NCBI RefSeq assembly: GCF_027887165.1
Contig: NC_077233.1
Span: forward strand, 177,859,506 to 177,923,505
DNA from: Monodelphis domestica
Taxonomy: Eukaryota > Chordata > Mammalia > Didelphimorphia > Didelphidae
Reading direction: 5' to 3'
Length of the DNA stretch: 64,000 bases
Below the pieces are notes generated by a model. It was not told the origin of the DNA and did not search any database. It worked only from the letters and a program-made list of their open reading frames with translations. Below are positions 45,881 to 57,268 of this stretch, in pieces. Position 1 is the stretch's first letter, and each line of letters opens with the position of its first letter. The position numbers and the translations under genes were made by a program.

Positions 45881-46235
45881 GATTTTCAATTATACAAAGT
45901 CATGAGTGAAAATAACCATGCTTGCCCTTTTGATGATGTCTCCTTATCTTTTGTTTCATAATCTCACAAGGAATGATGAATAAACCTCACATTTGTATAC
46001 TTCTCATATTTTTAATAAATAAATGTTCTTTGAAAATTACTTTAGATTAGTCTTTCAATGGCTTTCTCCATATATCTTCATTTCTATGAAGAACTTTGGA
46101 AGATCACCTATTACCAGGCAGAATAGGAAAATATTCTGAGAAAATAAAAAGCCAAGCCCTCAGAGTCTAGTGGAAAAAAAGACTGGGTTCAACTTCTAGC
46201 TCAATCATTCTATCAACTTACATTAAGAAAGGTAA
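45881..46235. other. No recognised feature
   Basis: About 355 bp with two AATAAA-rich patches. Nothing named. Confidence 0.35.
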
Positions 46236-46352
46236 AAGACAGTCTCTCTTTCATGGAACTCAAAGTCTCTTGGGGAAAACAACAAGTAAACAACTACATA
46301 TAAATAAGCTGTATGTGGGATAAATTAGAAATAATTACTAGAGGAAATGCTA

Positions 46353-46914
46353 TTCTTGTTTGTCCTTTTTCAAAAAGGACCAATGACATCCCAGGATGTC
46401 TTGATTTGTGAATATTAAGTCAATCTAAATGAGGCAGAATTTAACAAAGTCATCAGCCTCACTTTCTCTTCTAGTCATCAAAGTCTAATAACAAGAAAAA
46501 AGTCAAGATGAAAGGAGATGGTCTGGGGATGTAGTGGATGACCCTGGTGTCTTCAATGTCTGACCAAGTTCTAAATGCTCCACAGCACCGGGTAGAGCTG
46601 CTTTCATGACTATGATAGAATTGTTCTCATATGCCCATTCTAACTGAGGGAAATCATCATGTACCTGAGTAGACATCCCACTAAGTCACTAACAGATTTG
46701 AAGGCTGTGGATTATTTTCAAGCTGGTTTAGCCCATTTGCTTTGATGAGACATTTTATTTGAGTGTGCCTGTTGCACATGCTAAAGCTTCTTGGAGCCAC
46801 AGGTGAGAGTTGGGTGAAAGATAGATACCAAAGGTGGAAGAACAGCCCTGAAAAGGGCTCAGAAAACCATCACACCAGAAGTGTAAGTCCTCCTTGAATA
46901 CTCCATACATCTCA
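46353..46914. mobile_element. Unclassified ~560-bp family, copy 3
   Basis: Inserted in L2, whose text 'gaggaaatgcta' before and 'gggaaggcacta' after looks like a decayed target duplication. Words shared with 40300-40793 run along its whole length; the right end matches 36827-37400. Confidence 0.72.
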
Positions 46915-47500
46915 GGGGGAAGGCACTAGAAATAAGAAGGATCAGGAAAGGCTTACTATAGAAGGGAGAATTTTAGCTGGTTTTCAAGTAAGCCAGGGAA
47001 GCCAGAAAGCAGAGATGAGAAGGGAGAGAATTCCAGGCATAGGGTACAGTCTGCAAAAATGCCCAGAGTCAGGAGATAGAATGTCATATTTAAGGAACAA
47101 CTTTGGTATATTGCATCCCAGAGTATGTGGGAAGGGGAAGGGAGTATATATGTAAGTTGTAGAGAAGGTAAGTGAAGAGACAAGGTATGAAAGGTTTTTA
47201 ACAACTGAGCAATTCATATTTGGTTCTAGAAGTGATAAATAGCCACTAGAATTTACTGAATAGAGGAGTGCTTTGGCCAGACCTGCCTTTAGGAAGATCA
47301 TTTTGACAGCTGAGTGGGAGATGAACAGGAGTGGGAGAGATATGGCAGAGATGCCAACTAGCAACTAACTTCTGAAAAAAATTCAACTGAGAAGTGATGA
47401 GAACTAGAGCAATGGCAGAGTCAGAGGAGAGAAGGAAGCACATACGAGAGATACTATAAAGGGGAAATTGATTGACCTTGGCAATATATTAGTTATGGGA

Positions 47501-47538
47501 TGTAAGGATAATTTTATAGTTGTGACTTAAAATCAAAA

Positions 47539-47620
<82 letters not shown>

Positions 47621-48072
47621 GAGTTGATTTAAACTGCTCCGGCTCAGGCTGAGCCAGGCAGGAGTTCAAGGCCTTGGCCGAGGGGGCCTCCCCTGAGAGC
47701 CAAGGGAAAAGGGAGTCAGTGTTATTACTCACCACGTGACTGTCTCAAGGAAGCTGTCTGAGGGAGCTCCTCCAGGCTCAAGTTTCAGGATAGAACTGGT
47801 GCCCAGGTATGCTCACAGGAAGTAACCAGCCAGAGCCACCTCTTCAGGGAAAGAGCCCGAAGAGAGGAAGTGATGCGCCTTATATAGACGGTTTTACATC
47901 ACTCTCCTGAATCTCATCTGTACCAATGGTAGCTTAAGCTTGACTTAGGATCGCCCAGGGGTCTGCCAGCTATTTCTGCACATCCTTAAGTATGGGTATA
48001 GACATTCCTGATTTTGTTAGACTAAGTATCTTTATTGTTACAATCAGGAGATAGCTAAATCCAATTTTCACA
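47501..48072 (-). mobile_element. Solo LTR (about 570 bp) inside L2
   Basis: Minus-strand TGTGAAAATT...CCTTACA. TATA box at 47880-47886, 'acgtggtgagtaat' downstream, then a GA-rich U5 side. The U3 words 'gtgatgtaaaaccgtctata' match the LTR at 36642. Same family, opposite orientation. Target duplication not clean. Fossil. Confidence 0.7.
47541..47612. repeat. (GA)n microsatellite inside the LTR
   Basis: 72-bp pure GA run. The related LTR at 57269-58085 has a shorter GAAAG-type purine run at the same place (57425-57460). Confidence 0.95.
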
Positions 48073-48184
48073 GAGCAAAGGATGAGAGCTGGAGTAAGGG
48101 ATTGAGGATAACACCAAGGTTTTTAGCTTGACTGAGGGAAAGATTATGGTACAAGTCTGGGAGCAAAACTGAGTTAATATACCT

Positions 48185-48300
48185 CTTTAAGTCTTAGTTT
48201 CCTCCTCTGTAAAATGAAAGAGTTAGACTATATAAATTGTACTCAGGACCTGATTCAAGGCTTGGAGCTCTATCCATTGTGCCATCTAGTTGTCCTATTA
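48185..48300. mobile_element. Two abutting SINE fragments
   Basis: 'tagtttcctcctctgtaaaatg' is sense MIR (48185-48236); 'agctctatccattgtgccatc' is antisense tRNA-type SINE head (48241-48297). Both are truncated. Confidence 0.55.
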
Positions 48301-48680
48301 GTATGTAGGTGCAATCCTACCATTTACTTCTTTTTTCTTCTCCCCAGCTAAGGAAGTCTATAGAGTTTTCCAATTCCAGGTTTCCTTGTAGGCCCTCTGG
48401 GCTGGGCAGCAGGGAAGTTAAGAAAGACTTGTCCCATGGTCATTCCTTTGTCTTCTTTCTTCTGAAGTCAGGCAGTTTCTCTTCTAACTGTCATAACAAA
48501 GCTGCAGGGAAGAGAAAACATTTCCAGGTCTAGTCTCTGCCTGTGCAGCAATAACTGAAAATGTATTAGAGTACTGTAGAGTTTAATCTACTTGAGAGCA
48601 AGAAGAGAACAAAAGTTGCAACCACTGAAAACCTCTTATGGGTAAAAACTGTTGAAACCATTGAGTCTTAAAGATTGGGG
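48301..48680. other. No recognised feature
   Basis: About 380 bp. A 74-codon frame is without a domain. Confidence 0.35.
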
Positions 48681-48940
48681 ACATGTAGCTAGCTAAATAG
48701 TACAGTGGATAGAGTACTGGGTCCAGATTCAAGAACATAAACTCAAATTTGACTTTAGAAATTTACTAGTTGTCTGATCCTGTGCTAATCACCTAACCGA
48801 TTCTCCCTCAGTTTCCTCATCTGTAAAAAGGAGAATAATAGCACCTATCTCCCAGAATTGTTAGAAAGATCAAATGGGATAATATTTGTAAAGTTCTGTG
48901 TCTGGAATGTAAAAGATAATTAATAAATGCTTGTTTCCTT
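48681..48940 (+). mobile_element. MIR/THER SINE
   Basis: 'gtacagtggatagagtactgg', 'ctcaaatttgactttag', 'ctcagtttcctcatctgtaaa', 'gaaagatcaaatgggataa', L2-like tail 'taataaatgcttg'. Confidence 0.8.
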
Positions 48941-49039
48941 CCTTCTTCTTAAATTCCATAAATATTTATTAAGTACCTTCACTGTTTTATTCTAAGACAA
49001 TGATGACTTGGGAGTGGCACACAAGAGAATTAAAAGTGG

Positions 49040-49140
49040 AAACAGACTGTTATAATGGAAAGATTGCTATTTCAGGAGTCAGGAGAACTTGGTTAAAGTC
49101 TAAACTTTACTATTAAAAAGGTCCTGTGATCTTAAATTAG
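49040..49140 (+). mobile_element. MIR-like SINE fragment
   Basis: 'ataatggaaagattgctat', 'ggagtcaggagaacttgg' and 'tgatcttaaattaggac' suggest a diverged SINE head. Confidence 0.4.
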
Positions 49141-49145
49141 GACCA

Positions 49146-49370
49146 GGCTTCTCAAAGTCTGATCAAGGTTCAGGGGTCCCTGGGACTCTATAAGGAATTC
49201 CATGAGGTCAAAACTATTTTCATAATAATCCTGAGATATTTGAATGTCTAATATGGTAAATGTCTATAGGTATAACCCAGATAAAGGAAAGCTCTTTGGG
49301 AAGGATTTCCATATTGTATATGAATGTTAAAGGGTTCTGAGACTAGAAGTTTGAGAACTACTAGACTAGG
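49146..49370. mobile_element. Non-autonomous hAT-like DNA transposon
   Basis: About 225 bp with near-matching inverted ends: CTTCTCAAA on the left and TTTGAGAAC on the right. Internal 'ggggtccctgggac', 'catgaggtcaaaactattttcataataat' type wording is known from mammalian hAT repeats. Not coding. The exact subfamily is not assigned. Confidence 0.65.
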
Positions 49371-49499
49371 GATTTTACAAAATGGAGGTAAGGAATGAAT
49401 ACATTTTAGGTCTTTGAAGCAAAAGCACAGAGACAAGAGATTGAATATCTTTACCAGGACTAGCCAGTAAGCCAATTTGGCTGAAATGTAGCATGCTTA

Positions 49500-49675
49500 A
49501 CAGAGAGTAATGATGAGAGTATTTAGTGTTTATGTAACTCTTTACAGTTTGAAAAAATCCACAAATATTTTCTTATTTGATCTTATTCCAATCCTATGAG
49601 ATGAGTGCCATTTTACCTAAGAGGAAATTGATGCTGAAAAAAGGTTAAATAAATCTGTTGAAGATCACTGATAAT
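49500..49675 (-). mobile_element. MIR-like SINE fragment
   Basis: 'cttatttgatcttattccaatcctatgag' (in two parts) and 'aagaggaaattgatgctg' are antisense MIR core. Confidence 0.6.
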
Positions 49676-49707
49676 GCTGAGCAATTTCCATTGCCAATTA
49701 TTTCAAT

Positions 49708-49963
49708 GGGTAGCTAGGTGGCCCAGCAGATAGAATGCTAGACCTGGAGTTAGGAAGACTCATCTTCAGGTGTTCTAATTTGGTATCAGACATTTATTAA
49801 CTGTGTGACCCTTGATAAGTCACTTAACCCTGCTTGCCTCAGTTTTTCATCTGTAAAATGAACTGGAGATGAAATGGCAAACCACTCCAGTATCTAAATG
49901 CCAAGAAAATCCCAAATAGAGTCATGAAGAATCAGAAATGACTAAAATGACTGAACAATAGCA
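49708..49963 (+). mobile_element. Mar-1-type SINE with target duplication
   Basis: 'gggtagctaggtggcccag', 'gtgacccttgataagtcac', 'ggcaaaccactccagtatc', 'gagtcatgaagaatcag'. Target duplication AATTATTTC(A/G)AT at 49696-49707 and 49964-49975. Confidence 0.92.
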
Positions 49964-50251
49964 AATTATTTCGATATCTGAGGTTTTTATTTAGCTGGTA
50001 TAGGTGACTTGAACTCAATTGAAGAAGTTAGGTAAGTGTAACTTCTTGTTTCTTTACTCTCATGTTTAAGGTCCTGCCCAATATGATTCCAAATAATCTT
50101 TCCATTCTTATTCTAAATTACTGTAGCACTAGTTCCTCAGACTCAACAAGTTATCCTCTATGGTTGTATATTAATATGGGCTTTCTCCATGCCTAGAATT
50201 GACTGTCTGCTGCTTCATTATACTCTTAAACTTTTCACACTGGCTCCCTGG

Positions 50252-50966
50252 TGTAAGGGCCAAGAAGTAAGGGGCTAAAATGAAAAGGGTTGGACTAAAT
50301 TTATCAGAGGGTGGTCACCAGGAATTAATTAATTCCAAATGATTTTTTAAAGAAATTTATTTATAAAATATATAAAGAATAAAAGTAGAAAAATGAGAAA
50401 GAAGGCAGAGTAAGAAATCTAGCTTAACAAGCTAGACTATTTGCTCAAGCCCTGGCTTTACCCCGGTAGGGCTCTAGAAGCCCCAGCTGGAGGGTCTAGG
50501 GGTTAATTAAACAAGGGTTTTAGTCACAAGGCCTCCTCCAAGACAACCCCCACCCCCACCCCGCAGAGGCTAGTACCTCTCAGAACATACCAAGGAAGGG
50601 AGTCAGCCTTTTTCACTCACCCACATGGTAGTCCCAATAAAAAGCAGTCCACAGCCAAGGTTCAGTTGAAGGCAAAAGACCCAACTTAAACTCCGAACTC
50701 TGAAGAACAAAGAACTGCCCTCACAGGAAGTTATAACTCCTTTTAAAGATGCTTCTTTTTGTCACTTCCTGTGCCTTCTACTTTATGTGGACCAATTATA
50801 GATTATAAATTTTCTAATGACTTCCCAGGGGGCAGTCAGTGGGTTCCGATTTGTCATCCACTTTCACACATGTCACAGACCTCCTCACTTAAGGATAAGT
50901 AGGGTGTATACGCTTCTGGTGATTAAATCTAAAAATGGACGGGGGAGGGTTAATCCCATCTTTACA
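50252..50966 (-). mobile_element. Solo LTR (715 bp)
   Basis: Minus-strand TGTAAAGATG...GCCCTTACA with flanks CTGG / CTTG (4 bp, one change). It shows a TTTAAAAGG box, then 'catgtgggtgagtgaaaaaggc', AATAAA and 'cctggtgaccacc' near the 3' end. Shares the last word and the layout with the LTR at 57269. Fossil with no internal genes. Confidence 0.7.
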
Positions 50967-51004
50967 CTTGTGACTTCTTCCTCTGATTAGCTGGTTATTA
51001 CTCA

Positions 51005-51262
51005 AACCTCCATTAAAAAAAATATTTTTATTGTCATGCAAAACACTACCATATTGGGCATTGTTGTAAGAGCATACTCATCCATAACCAAAACCCCCAA
51101 ATAAAACCATAAATATACTGATATGAAGGACAACTCTAAAAGTTCTTTCTCTGGAGGTGGGTAGCATTTCCCCATCATAAGTCTTTCAGAATTTTCCCAG
51201 ATCATTGTATTGCTGAGAGTAGCCAAATTTTCACAGATAATCATCATCCAATAGTATTCAAA
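51005..51262 (-). mobile_element. Old L1 3' UTR fragment
   Basis: 'ttctttctctggaggtgggtag', 'catcataagtctttcaga' and 'agatcattgtattgctgag' belong to the L1 3' region; similar wording is at 58870-58960. Diverged. Confidence 0.55.
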
Positions 51263-51539
51263 TCTTGATTTTAAGAAGGACACCCAGGTCATCTGGAAGA
51301 CATCCATGTGTTCTTTCCTTTCCAGCTTCCTGACTCTCTTAGAGTTGCTCTACTGACCTGGTTCAGTTATTTTATATTCTTCCCCTTATTTCACAGTCCT
51401 TTTATTTATGGTCTTTCCTCTTAAAAAGTAAGCTCCTGGAGGTCAGGTACTGTCCTTTCGCTTTGTATTTGTATCCCTAGTGCTTGGTACAGTACTTGGA
51501 TTATTGTAAGAGCTCCATAAACACATACTGATATGCTCT

Positions 51540-51720
51540 CAGTCTTCCAAAATACTCTTTTTTCAAAGCACAGCTCTGGTGCCATGTCCTCTGCCAAAAC
51601 TTCTCTACTTCCTCTCTTAAAGTCTTTCCTAATCTTTAACTGATAAAACTCCTCAAATTTTTCTAGAGTATTTTTTCTAGATCCTTTCCTGTTCCCACCA
51701 CCATCTTACTCTACATTTTG
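51540..51720 (+). mobile_element. L2-like fragment
   Basis: 'aaagcacagctctggtgccatg' and 'tcctctgccaaaacttctc' resemble the L2 region coding the last ORF residues. Weak. Confidence 0.4.
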
Positions 51721-52079
51721 TTTTCTATTTCAGCAAGTCAGTCAACATACATATTTATTCATAAGCTCTTTTACCCCCATGTTGCTACTGTGGGTATCTC
51801 AGTGCTACAGATTGGTGAGGGTTCTTCAAAAGTAGCCATATTTAGACCAAATGCTATGGCTTTGCAACTATTTTTGTACCATGGTACCTCTGTACCCCTT
51901 GGTTCTTGTTTCCTACATCTGGCTACCTCTCCCTCAAGAACAGTAATCTAATCAGTTTTATCAGTGCTAAAAAGGACAAGTCAACCTTTTCCTCTGTAGC
52001 CTTGCTCAGTAGCCCAGAGAATCCCTGTCCAAAATACTTTCCTCAATTAGCCACTCCTTATACTCCTCATGTTTCCCTC
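51721..52079. other. No recognised feature
   Basis: About 360 bp. A 77-codon frame here has no domain. Confidence 0.35.
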
Positions 52080-52180
52080 TTATAATATAAGTCCTCCAAG
52101 ACTTTCTTATTTTTTTTTTGGGGGGGGGGTGTTCCTAGAACTTAGCAGAGTACCAGGCAAATGATCTTAACAGATTAACT
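52080..52180 (+). mobile_element. L2 3' end
   Basis: 'ataatataagtcctccaaga' and 'cctagaacttagcagagtacc' frame a T/G-rich run. Matches the L2 3' end. Confidence 0.55.
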
Positions 52181-52184
52181 TTCC

Positions 52185-52785
52185 TTAAGTGATGCAAGAA
52201 GAAATGGGCCAATAGAAAAAGAAGAACCAAAAACTGACAGAGGAAAACCAGGTCTTAAAAATCAGAATTGACCAGCTAGAAACTAATTATTTCACGAGAA
52301 ATCAAGAAACAGTAAAGCAGAATCAAAGGAATGAAAAAACAGAGGAAAACATCAAACATTTTATTGAAAAAATAACTAACCTAGAAAATAGATCTAGGAG
52401 AGACAATTTGAGAATTATTGGACTACCTGAAAGACATGATGAAGAAAAAACTTTGGATATCATTTTACAAGAAATGATCAAAATAACTGTCCAGAGATCC
52501 TCGAACAAGAAAATAAAATTGAAATTGAAAGAATTCACAGATTGCCTTAAAGAGGAAATGCTCAAATGACAACTTCCAGGAATGTATTAGCTAAATTCAA
52601 GAGCCACCAATTCAAGGAAAAATTACCTAAAACAGCCAGAAAGAAACTGTTCAAATAACATGGAGCTATAGTCAGGATCACCTAGGACCTAGCGTCTTCT
52701 ACATTAAAGGATCGAAAGATGGAATATAATATTTAGGAAGGCAAAAGATTTGGGTTTACAACCCAGAGTCACCTATCCAGATTCC
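52185..52785 (+). pseudogene. L1 ORF1 relic
   Basis: Translation shows coiled-coil text, then NRSRRDNLRIIGLPERHDEE, matching RGRRENLRIIGLPE of the intact ORF1, and near 52755 a remnant of LQPRISYP. Frame is lost after about 52505 (frameshift) and stops follow. Only the ORF1 part of an older L1 remains; a HAL1-like half-LINE is another reading. Confidence 0.8.
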
Positions 52786-52800
52786 CTTTAATTCCAATAT

Positions 52801-52887
52801 TTCCTTCCTTCCTTCCTTCCTTCCTTCCTTCCTTCCTTCCTTCCTTCCTTCCTTCCTTCCTTCCTTCCTTCCTTCCTTCCTTCCTTT
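52801..52887. repeat. (TTCC)n microsatellite
   Basis: About 21 perfect tetranucleotide units. Confidence 0.97.
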
Positions 52888-53169
52888 CACATTTATTTGT
52901 CTCCTTTAGAATGCAAAATCTTTGAGGACAGTACCTGCTTTTGTTTTTTAATTACTGAATCACCAGTACCATGAACTTAGAAAGGACTTAATAAATTTTC
53001 CCATTGGTCCTCTCTCATTCCCAAATTAGGTACAATTTATTCAATTGGCATTGAGTTTATGATATAAATCTTCATGGAACTCTTAATCAAGGGGATAGCT
53101 GAATGAATGTTCAAGGAAATGTGTCTTGTTCCTAGGAGAAGCATGTTGAAAAGTATATTGTTGGAAAGA

Positions 53170-53365
53170 ATTAGAAAATGAAGGGCTAAAAATCTGTGAT
53201 TTGAGTTCTATAGTCCCAGTTCTGATACTAACTTGATATGTGACTTTGGCGATGTAATTTTATTTTTCTGGGTTTTAATTGTCTCATCTGTAAAATGAGA
53301 GGTTTGAATAAGAAGAATGCTAAAGTTTCTTTTAGTTCCAACATTTTCTGATTATGTTTCTTCCA
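53170..53365 (+). mobile_element. MIR-like SINE
   Basis: 'ttgatatgtgactttggcg' and 'gtctcatctgtaaaatgagagg' in order. Confidence 0.65.
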
Positions 53366-53479
53366 CTTTATAGAAAACAAAAGAAAGGATTGAGAGAAGA
53401 CATGTACCAGCCAGCCAGCCTGTCGTATAGACACCTGGATGCCATTTTTCTTGAATTGAAGAATGCTGTATTGTTTGGA

Positions 53480-53665
53480 TTGCTAGGAAGCAGTGGGATA
53501 GAATTCTGGATTTAAAGTCAGAGACCTAGGGTTAAATATCAGCTCCACTGCTGAGAGGAACTTGTGAGACCTTGAAAAAGTCATTGCATATTTTGGGGAT
53601 TTTAGTTTCCTAAAACATAAAAAGAGTTGGGTTAGATAATCTTTGTGGTCTCAGATTATCTTTCC
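53480..53665 (+). mobile_element. MIR-like SINE
   Basis: 'agcagtgggatagaattctgg', 'ttaaatatcagctccactgc', 'ttagtttcctaaaacataaaaag'. Old. Confidence 0.55.
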
Positions 53666-54214
53666 TAGGAAGGCAGAAGGCAGGCCAGACCTGGTTGCAA
53701 GAAGCCAATAGGGAATCCAAACATACATTCCTTATACAGATAACAGTTTTGTAGAACAAAAGGTCTCTGAAGTGTCTCCAGGGCTCATAGAATAAGAAAG
53801 GTCAGGGAGCCTTTGCCCACATTTCCAGCTCCTGGGGGTATATGAAATGGAGTTGTCACCTTTGGTTCAAGTTGCCTTGGACATCAGCTGTTGACTTGCC
53901 CATGACAAATGCTCTCTGTGGGAGATACTGACAGCTTGATGCAGCCCTGGGCTTTTTACCTTTTTGGTGGTTAAGAGGTAGTTTTATCCTTTTGGAACCA
54001 GTTCAGTTCTGAATGCATCTTCAGGGCAAAGCTGCTTCTGAGTTTCAGAGAAGTAGCCAAACTGTGCTGTCACTGATCTGCTTTGGGAGCTGATTGAAGT
54101 AAGATTTTTGCTGCTGACTCTCCAGAGAAGGTTAACCTGAGAGAGCAGCCCTACTGCACCCTAAGGGTCTAAAGCCTTTGCTCTACAGTTGAAGTAGCCT
54201 TTGAGCATCTAGCC
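53666..54214. other. No recognised feature
   Basis: About 550 bp, GC-richer than the average here, no named repeat. Confidence 0.4.
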
Positions 54215-54597
54215 TCCAATTCAATTCATTTAATTTCTGTGATGAATATGGAAAAATTACTTGGCCCCAAGGTGCTTGCATTCTAAGAGGTGGGCCATAT
54301 GATATATAAAGAAATTAAATAAATCTAAGATAAATTAACTAAGTGAAAATCATAAATGGGTAAATTAGGAAAGGCTTCACGTAGAAGGGGTCACCTTGGC
54401 TGAGGATCAAAGGAAACTAGAGGCTCTAAGAGACACAGGTGAAAGATTACATTCTAGCTATTGAAGACAATCTGTTGAAAGCAGATAGAAAAGTGATTGG
54501 ATGCTAAGTTTGAGGAAAACTTGGATAAGCCAGTATGGTTGGAATGTAGAATGGATTATGAAATAATTCTGGAGAGGCAGATGGAAGCCAGATCATA

Positions 54598-54771
54598 GAT
54601 TTGCATTTGGAAGGGTAATCAGAGGTCATCTTGTCCAAGCACCTCACTTAACAGATGAGGAAACATGCCCAGGATAAATAATTTGTCCAAAATCACAGAA
54701 AGTACCAGAGTAGAGTATTTGGACCCAGATCTCCTGACTCCAGGCACAGTGCCCATTCCACTACCTCATGG
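54598..54771 (-). mobile_element. MIR-like SINE inside L2
   Basis: 'cacttaacagatgaggaaac', 'atctcctgactccaggcac' and 'cattccactacctcatgg' in antisense order; L2 text resumes just after. Confidence 0.75.
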
Positions 54772-55807
54772 GTTGTGGAAGACTTTATTTGCTGGCTCAG
54801 GGGTTTGTATTTTATTCCAGAGGCAAAAACCTTACTGAAGATTTTTGAACAAGGGAATGACATGGTCAGAACTGTATCTCAGGAATATTTATTAGGCAGC
54901 TGTGTAAGCTGTGTGGAGGATAGTTGAGAGAGGAGAGGCAGGAAGCAGAGAGACCAATTAGGAGGCTGTGCAAGAGTCCAGGTGAAAAGCAATGGAGGCA
55001 AAAATGAAGGTGATGGCATTGTTGTAGGTGAAACGTAATGAACATGAAAATGGGGGAAGGTAGCCTTGTGAGGAAAAGAAGGGGATAGATGCAAAGGAGA
55101 ATTTTGAGGTTTAATAAAGCTTGGCATATAGGAGGGAAGGGAGGGAAGACTCAAGGATGATTCCAAGGTAGTGAATCTGAGTGACTACAATGCTAGTTGT
55201 AACCTCAACAGGAATAGAGTAGTTAGTTACAAGAAAAGAAACATGGGAAGATATTGTGTTTTGTTTTGAACATGTTGAGCTCAAGATGTTGATGGGACAT
55301 CCAGATGGAGCAATATAGCAGCAATTGTTGATGTGGGACTGGAGAACAGGAGACAGATTAAGGCTGACTATATAGATTTGGGAGCATCTGCATAGAGATA
55401 ATAATTGAACCCAAGGGGAACTGATAAGCTCTCTGAGAGAGAGAGTGTTTGGAGAAAGGAGAGAAGGGCTCAGGAGAGCTTTTGGTGACAGCTAGACTTA
55501 GTGAGTGGAAGATAGATGGAAATCCAGCAAAGGAGATTGAAAAAGAGCACTAAGACTGACTGATAGGAAGAGAACTGAGAGAAAGGAGTGCTATAAACTA
55601 AAAAAAAAAAAAAGAGGGTGTTTGTGAAGAGATTTGGTTGACTATGTCAAAGGTTCCAGATAGATCAAGGAGAATGACTAAGAAACCATCATCATATTTA
55701 GAAGATAAGAAGTTATTGATATCCTTGGAATGGGAAACTTTAGCTAATTAGTGAGGTAGGAACCAGATTATAATATGTTGAGAATTGAATTGAAAATGGG
55801 GAAAGAG

Positions 55808-56010
55808 GGGGGCAGCTGGGTAGCTCAGTGAATTGAGAGCTAGCCCTAGAGACGGGAGGTCCTAGGTTCAAATCTGGCCTCAGACACTTCCCAGCTGTGT
55901 GACCCTGGGCAAGTCACTTGACCCCCATTGCCTACCCTTACCACTCTTCTACCTTGGAGCCAATACACAGTATTGACTCCAAGACGGAAGGTAAGGGTTT
56001 AAAAAAAAAA
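55808..56010 (+). mobile_element. Young SINE1/Opo-1-like element
   Basis: 203 bp, the copy closest to what I take as consensus, with A box GTAGCTCAGTG, B box GGTTCAAATCT and an A-rich tail. A perfect 16-bp duplication GAAAATGGGGAAAGAG lies at 55792-55807 and 56011-56026. Likely mobilised by L1 proteins such as those encoded at 8919-15224 (inference). Confidence 0.95.
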
Positions 56011-57268
56011 GAAAATGGGGAAAGAGGTAACAGGTGTAAAGGAAAGGGAAAGCACCTTATCTTGTATAGGATAATAAAGCAGGTTTAAAAAAATTTTTTT
56101 TAGGATAGGGAATACATTTTTGTGGGTGGTAAGGAAGGAGCCATTGAATAAAAAGAAATTGAAGCTGAGAGAAAGGGAATTGATAGGGTTGGGATGGGGC
56201 CATATTCCCTAAGAGAGGAGGGCATCAGTTTAAGGACATAAGAGATGGCATTAGCCATGGCAAAGAGGACTGCTTCTTCCTCAGAGACTAGAGAAAAGGA
56301 GGAGAGAATAGGGGGTGATGAAGCATTATTTTGAACCCAAGGGGATAGGGGAGAAGAGGTAGCTTATAATAAATAGCATTTGCTTTCATATGTCAAGAAG
56401 TTGGCACAGTCTTCTGATTAGGAAGAAAGGAAGAAAGAAATTGTGTTAGGGGTTTCAGAAAAAAAATGAAAGTCTGGAATAGTTGCTAAAGGGGATGTGA
56501 TAAGAGAGTCAAAATAGGAAGGGAAAATATGGTCATCCAATTGTATAAAGACCTAATGAAGATGAGATATCATTAATTTGTAGTGGTGCACTTGACTGAT
56601 TATCTCTATCCTAATGGCATGCAAGTAAGAATTGAGAAGATGGTGTACATAACCAATTTAGTAAAGCATGACAAACAACAGGACAAGAAGGAAAGGAATT
56701 CATGGATAGTAGAATGAAGAATGTAGTTAAAACGATCAACAATAAATACAAAGCTTTTAAAAGAGAATAGTGAAGTGAGAGCATGGGTAATTGGGAGAAC
56801 AGGGAGAAATGGAGGGTCTGCAGGTTGAAACAAGGATGAAGAATTTGTTTAAGAGTATTGAGACAGAGGTAGACCAGCATAGGATAGAAAGTTATGATTT
56901 AAGAGAGGAATTTCAAAGTTCATGAAGTGCATGGCTGAATTGGAGTGAAAATGTGAGTTGCAGGAGTTGAGGAAGGTGATGAAGTGGGAAGCTAGGATGT
57001 TCACAGGGATATTAAGGGGCATCTTGAAGTCTCCAAGTATGAAGGAAGGGGTCAATGGAAAGGAATACTATAGACCCAGTACTGAAATTCTCAAGAATGG
57101 AAGAAAATTTATTTTCTACTTGAGAAATATGGAATGGTGACTAACAACAGAAAGAAAACAGACTTACTCAATTCTTATTTTCTTTTTGTTTCCTCTAGTA
57201 AGGTCAGAGAACTTTGAGTTGTGTAATCACAAAAATGTGGTTTTCCAAGATTGTGAACTGCCAAAACT

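Larger units (their letters stand above)
46236..48175 (-). mobile_element. L2-clade LINE with two inserts
   Basis: Pieces 46236-46352, 46921-47500 and 48073-48175 are colinear antisense L2 ('ggactcaaagtctcttggg'-type start, 'gaaagcagagatgagaaggg', 'aggaagatcattttgacagctg', 'attgaggataacaccaagg'). Inserts: the ~560-bp unclassified element (46353-46914) and an LTR (47501-48072). Confidence 0.75.
50060..51530 (+). mobile_element. L2 3' region, split by an LTR and an L1 tail
   Basis: Left piece 50060-50251 ('taaggtcctgcccaatatgattcc'-type text), right piece 51350-51530 ('aaagtaagctcctggaggtcagg', 'tttgtatccctagtgcttgg'). Between lie the LTR 50252-50966 and an L1 tail near 51005-51262. Confidence 0.6.
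54215..57110 (-). mobile_element. Long L2 LINE tract including the RT domain
   Basis: Longest L2 here. The reverse strand at about 55640-55675 reads ILLDLSGTFDI, the L2/CR1 RT motif LLDLSAAFDT. Antisense words 'gaatgacatggtcagaactg', 'gaccaattaggaggctg' and 'tttgaacatgttgagctcaag' follow in order. Inserts: a MIR (54598-54771) and a SINE1 (55808-56010). Stops break all frames. Confidence 0.82.

Noticed and set aside
55815-55880. tRNA-like A and B boxes as a tRNA gene
   Set aside because: They belong to tRNA-derived SINEs, with core, tail and target duplications; no cloverleaf is kept.
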